Origin: Alistipes shahii WAL 8301
GTDB taxonomy: Bacteria > Bacteroidota > Bacteroidia > Bacteroidales > Rikenellaceae
Direction of reading: 5' to 3'
Length of the DNA: 64,000 nucleotides
NCBI RefSeq assembly: GCF_025145845.1
Contig: NZ_CP102253.1
Span: forward strand, 806,001 to 870,000
Shown: positions 60,425 through 64,000 of the stretch, in pieces
How the letters are laid out: every line of letters starts with the position of its first letter
How positions within the stretch are numbered: the stretch's first letter is position 1
Made by a program: the position numbers and the translations under genes
The notes under the pieces: model-generated
The model's input: the letters and a program-made list of their open reading frames with translations, nothing else
The model's database searches: none
What the model was told of the DNA's origin: nothing

Positions 60425-63400
60425 TTATTTCGAATCAATAGTCGAAACGCGCAGCGTGATCTCCTCCAGCACATCCAGCAGCACCTTCACCGTCTCCAGC
60501 GCCGTGAAGACCGTCACGTTGTTCTCGACGGCCGTGCGGCGTATTTCGTAACCGTCGAGGCGCGTGTTGTGCTGGTTGATGTCGATGGTGTTGATCACGT
60601 AGCTGACATGCCCCTGACGCAGCGCCTCGATGATCTCGTTGCTGCCCTCGTTGAGCTTGCGGCGCGTACGGGTGCGGATGCCGTGCGCCCGCAGGAACTC
60701 GGCGGTCCCGGTCGTCGCCTCGATGTTGAAGCCCAGGTCGTAGAACCGCTTCACCAGCGGAAGCGCCTGCTCCTTGTCGTGGTCGGCGATCGTCACGAAG
60801 ATCGTTCCGTAGTTCGAGACGTGCATGCCCGTGGCCTGCAACGCCTTGTAGAGCGCGCGCGTCAGTTTGTCGTCGTAGCCGATGGCCTCGCCCGTCGATT
60901 TCATTTCAGGCGAGAGATACGAATCCATGCCGCGGATCTTGGCGAACGAGAAGGCCGGAGCCTTGACGTACCAGCGCTCCTTCTCACGACCGTAGACCTC
61001 CGTGATGCCCTGCTCGCGGAGCGACTTGCCCAGAATCACCTGCGTGGCGATGTGGGCCATCGGCACGCCCGTGGACTTCGAGAGGAAGGGCACGGTGCGC
61101 GACGAGCGCGGGTTGACCTCGATGACGTAGACGTCGTCCTCGCCGGCGACGATGAACTGGATGTTGTACAGGCCGACGATACCGATCCGAAGGCCCAGCT
61201 TGACCGTATAGTCGATGATCTTGTCCTTGGCCTTCTGGCTCACGCTGAAGGTCGGATAGACGCTGATCGAGTCGCCCGAGTGGATACCCGTATGCTCGAC
61301 ATGCTCCATGATGCCGGGGATGAAGACCTCCTTGCCGTCGCAGATGGCGTCCACCTCCAGCTCCTTGCCCATGATATAGCGGTCGACCAGCACCGGCTGG
61401 TCCACGTCGATCTCCACGGCGGTTTGCAGGTAGTGGCGCAGGCGCTCCTCGTTCGAGACGATCTGCATGGCGCGGCCGCCCAGCACGTAGCTCGGACGCA
61501 CCAGCACCGGATAGCCGATGCGCGCCGCGGCCCGGACGCCCGACTCGATGTCGGTAACGGCCTCGGCCTCGGGCTGCGGAATTCCCAGCTCCTCCATGAT
61601 CCTCTCGAAGCAGCCGCGGTCCTCGGCGTTCTTGATCGCCTGCGTGTCCGTGCCGATGATGGGCACGCCCAGCTCGGCGAGCGGTTCGGCGAGGTTGATG
61701 GCCGTCTGTCCGCCGAGCGACACCACGATGGCCTTCGGTTTTTCGAGATGGATGACGTTCATCACGTCCTCCACGGTCAGCGGCTCGAAGTAGAGCTTGT
61801 CGCTGGTGGTGTAGTCGGTCGAGACGGTCTCGGGGTTGTTGTTGATGATGATGGCCTCGTAGCCCGCCGCACGGATCGACCAGATGGCGTGCACGGTCGA
61901 GTAGTCGAATTCGACGCCCTGGCCGATGCGGATCGGGCCGGAACCGAGCACGATGATCTTCTCTTTCCCGCTGACGATCGACTCGTTTTCTTCCTCGTAG
62001 GTCGAGTAGAAATAGGGCACGTAGGAGGCGAATTCGCTGGCGCAGGTGTCGATCATCTTGTAGACCGGGAAGACGTTGTTCTTCTCGCGCAGACGGTACA
62101 TTTCGTTCTGCGAAAGGCCCCACAGCTGACCGATGTACTTGTCGCTGAAACCCATGCGCTTGGCAGCGCGGAGCGTCTCGACGTCCATCGGGTGTGCGCG
62201 GACGACGTTTTCGAACTCGACGATGTTCTTGAACTTCTCCAGGAAGAACATGTCGATCTTCGTCTTGTCGTAGATCAGCGCCAGGTCGACGCCGTTACGG
62301 ATCAGCTGGCCGATGGCATAGAGCCGGTCGTCGGTTCCCCCCTTGATGTAGACGAGCAGGTCGTCGTTCGACCACTTGTCGAATTTCTTGTGGTAGATGT
62401 GGCAGACGCCCGTTTCGAGCGAACGCACGGCCTTGAGCAGCGACTCCTCCATCGTGCGGCCGATGGACATCACCTCGCCCGTGGCCTTCATCTGCGTGCC
62501 GAGCTTGTTCGACGCGTCGGAGAACTTGTCGAAGGGAAAGCGGGCGACCTTCGTCACGATGTAGTCCAGCGTCGGTTCGAACGAAGCCGGCGTATTGGCG
62601 ATCCGGATCTCGTCGAGCGTGAGTCCCACGGCGATCTTCGCGCTGACGCGGGCGATGGGATAGCCCGAGGCCTTCGACGCCAGGGCCGAGGAGCGCGACA
62701 CGCGGGGATTGACCTCGATCAGGTAGTATTTGAACGAGAGCGGGTCGAGTGCGAACTGCACGTTGCAGCCGCCCTCGATCTTCAGTTCGCGGATGATCTT
62801 CAGCGCCGAGTCGCGCAGCATCTGGAACTCCTTGTTGGTGAGCGTCTGGCTCGGGGCAACGACGATCGAGTCGCCGGTGTGGATGCCCACCGGGTCGATA
62901 TTCTCCATGCAGCAGATGCAGATGGCCGTGTCGTTGCGGTCGCGCATCACCTCGTACTCGATCTCCTTATAGCCCTTGATGCTCTTCTCGACGAGCACCT
63001 GGTGCACGGGCGAGAGCGAAAGGGCGTTGCGCATCATCTCGCGCAATTCGGTCTCGTCGTCGGCGAAACCGCCGCCCGTGCCGCCCAGCGTGAAGGCAGG
63101 GCGCAGCACCACCGGATAGCCGATCTCCTCGGCCACCGCCACAGCCTCCTCGATCGACATGGCGATGTGCGAAGGAAGCACCGGCTCGCCCAGCGACTCG
63201 CACAGCTCCTTGAACAGCTCGCGGTCCTCGGCGCGCTCGATCGACTCGAACGACGTGCCCAGAATTTCGACCTGGCACTCTTTCAGAATGCCCTTCTTGG
63301 CCAGCTGCACGGCGAGATTCAGACCCGTCTGTCCGCCCAGCCCCGGGACGATGGCGTCGGGACGCTCGAAGCGGATGATCTTAGCGACGTATTCCAGCGT

Positions 63401-63607
63401 CAGCGGCTCCATGTAGACTTTGTCCGCAATGTGCGTGTCGGTCATAATGGTAGCGGGGTTCGAGTTGGCGAGGATCACCTCGTAACCCTCCTCCTTGAGC
63501 GCGAGGCACGCCTGCGTACCCGCATAGTCGAACTCGGCGGCCTGTCCGATGACGATGGGACCCGAACCGATGACCAGAACCTTCTTGATATCTTTTCTCC
63601 TAGGCAT
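60425..63607 (-). CDS. carB: Carbamoyl-phosphate synthase large subunit
   Basis: Makes carbamoyl phosphate from bicarbonate, ATP and ammonia supplied by CarA; feeds pyrimidine and arginine synthesis. The 1060-residue protein has the duplicated layout. First half: KVLVIGSGPIVIGQAAEFDYAG, ATP-grasp VLRPAFTLGGTGGGF, NPRVSRSSALASKA. Second half: IVLGSGPIRIGQGVEFDYS, VRPSYVLGGRAMQIV, EVNPRSSRTVPFLSK. A C-terminal MGS-like allosteric domain follows. Its ATG overlaps the carA stop by 8 bp. Confidence 0.98.
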   Translation of the reverse strand: MPRRKDIKKVLVIGSGPIVIGQAAEFDYAGTQACLALKEEGYEVILANSNPATIMTDTHIADKVYMEPLTLEYVAKIIRFERPDAIVPGLGGQTGLNLAVQLAKKGILKECQVEILGTSFESIERAEDRELFKELCESLGEPVLPSHIAMSIEEAVAVAEEIGYPVVLRPAFTLGGTGGGFADDETELREMMRNALSLSPVHQVLVEKSIKGYKEIEYEVMRDRNDTAICICCMENIDPVGIHTGDSIVVAPSQTLTNKEFQMLRDSALKIIRELKIEGGCNVQFALDPLSFKYYLIEVNPRVSRSSALASKASGYPIARVSAKIAVGLTLDEIRIANTPASFEPTLDYIVTKVARFPFDKFSDASNKLGTQMKATGEVMSIGRTMEESLLKAVRSLETGVCHIYHKKFDKWSNDDLLVYIKGGTDDRLYAIGQLIRNGVDLALIYDKTKIDMFFLEKFKNIVEFENVVRAHPMDVETLRAAKRMGFSDKYIGQLWGLSQNEMYRLREKNNVFPVYKMIDTCASEFASYVPYFYSTYEEENESIVSGKEKIIVLGSGPIRIGQGVEFDYSTVHAIWSIRAAGYEAIIINNNPETVSTDYTTSDKLYFEPLTVEDVMNVIHLEKPKAIVVSLGGQTAINLAEPLAELGVPIIGTDTQAIKNAEDRGCFERIMEELGIPQPEAEAVTDIESGVRAAARIGYPVLVRPSYVLGGRAMQIVSNEERLRHYLQTAVEIDVDQPVLVDRYIMGKELEVDAICDGKEVFIPGIMEHVEHTGIHSGDSISVYPTFSVSQKAKDKIIDYTVKLGLRIGIVGLYNIQFIVAGEDDVYVIEVNPRSSRTVPFLSKSTGVPMAHIATQVILGKSLREQGITEVYGREKERWYVKAPAFSFAKIRGMDSYLSPEMKSTGEAIGYDDKLTRALYKALQATGMHVSNYGTIFVTIADHDKEQALPLVKRFYDLGFNIEATTGTAEFLRAHGIRTRTRRKLNEGSNEIIEALRQGHVSYVINTIDINQHNTRLDGYEIRRTAVENNVTVFTALETVKVLLDVLEEITLRVSTIDSK

Positions 63608-64000
63608 TTTTGTGCTCCTCCATTATTTTTGTGAACTTCTTGAACAAATAAGCGCTGTCCTGCGGACCCGAAGCGCTCTCGGGGTGGTACTGCATCGAGA
63701 AAACCCGGTCGGCGGCGCACTCCACGCCCTCGGCCGTGCCATCGAGCAGGTTGACGTGCGTCAGCGTAAGCCCCGTGCCGGCGAGCGAATCGACATCCAC
63801 GGCGTAGCTGTGATTCTGGCTCGTGATTTCGAGTTTCCCCGTCACGAGATTCTTCACCGGGTGGTTGGCGCCGCGGTGGCCGAACTTCATCTTGAAGGTC
63901 CGGGCGCCGTAGGCCAGCGAAATCAGCTGGTGGCCCATGCAGATTCCGAAGATGGGCAGCCTGCCGCGGAGCTGCTTCACCAGTTCGATCACCGGCGTCA
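63600..64000 (-). CDS. carA: Carbamoyl-phosphate synthase small subunit, partial (5' end outside window)
   Basis: C-terminal part of the glutaminase subunit. About 133 residues are visible: LPIFGICMGHQLISLAYG with the nucleophile Cys, FGHRGANHPVKNL, ITSQNHSYAVD, and FSMQYHPESASGPQDSAYLF with the catalytic His-x-Glu. The frame is open to the window edge. Overlap with carB by 8 bp implies coupled translation. Confidence 0.95.
   Translation of the reverse strand, partial: TPVIELVKQLRGRLPIFGICMGHQLISLAYGARTFKMKFGHRGANHPVKNLVTGKLEITSQNHSYAVDVDSLAGTGLTLTHVNLLDGTAEGVECAADRVFSMQYHPESASGPQDSAYLFKKFTKIMEEHKNA

Overview
The window looks like part of a chromosome from a gut Bacteroidetes, most likely an Alistipes-type member of the Rikenellaceae. 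The signs are high GC with strong GC3 bias, the Bacteroidetes promoter architecture (TTTG, about 19 bp, TAnnTTTG), a SusC/SusD pair, BACON/DUF5689 and DUF4091 proteins, GH92, RpoN and hexameric glutamate dehydrogenase. I see no tRNA, rRNA, CRISPR array, transposase or prophage gene.

Left part (1-20.4 kb), mostly + strand. It holds phosphatidylserine synthase (partial), GDP-mannose pyrophosphorylase, MurF, a DUF4091 lipoprotein gene broken by an in-frame stop, a MazG-like pyrophosphohydrolase, an OPT transporter, peptidase T, NAD synthetase, a DUF4923-like secreted protein and glutamate dehydrogenase. A minus-strand block follows: a PAP2-like membrane protein, RpoN and AsnS. Then come a GH2-like protein that appears to lack its acid/base catalyst, an S1/P1 nuclease, RlmH and an overlapping LuxR-type regulator.

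Middle (20.5-36.8 kb), all +. First is a close-packed run of TonB receptor, small lipoprotein, NadC, an LtaS-like sulfatase-fold membrane protein and a DUF2156-GNAT fusion. After a 594-bp non-coding stretch with a promoter and a structured leader comes a four-gene outer-membrane uptake operon: calcineurin-like phosphoesterase lipoprotein, SusC, SusD and a BACON/DUF5689 lipoprotein. It ends at a strong bidirectional terminator. The phosphoesterase gene carries a run of nine G near its 5' end, a candidate phase-variation switch.

Right part (36.8-64 kb), all minus strand: a nucleotide-biosynthesis supercluster. Read in the direction of transcription it is carA (partial), carB, pyrK, pyrD, pyrF, a glutaredoxin-like gene, an S41 peptidase, pyrE, pyrB (fused to a PyrI-type zinc tail), a GH92 mannosidase, a small ORF or RNA unit, purE, purK, purL, a secreted EEP-family phosphodiesterase, purC, purF, purM, purN, purH, purD and folD. 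It covers de novo UMP synthesis apart from pyrC, and IMP synthesis apart from purB, with FolD supplying one-carbon units.

The spacers between these genes are full of short dispersed repeats. I distinguish four families by eye (A-D) plus AATTCA arrays, and several abut starts or stops of nucleotide genes. The purE leader (promoter, 48-codon ORF, terminator, and no visible second promoter) and a 14-bp inverted repeat ending just upstream of pyrE are candidate undescribed control elements.
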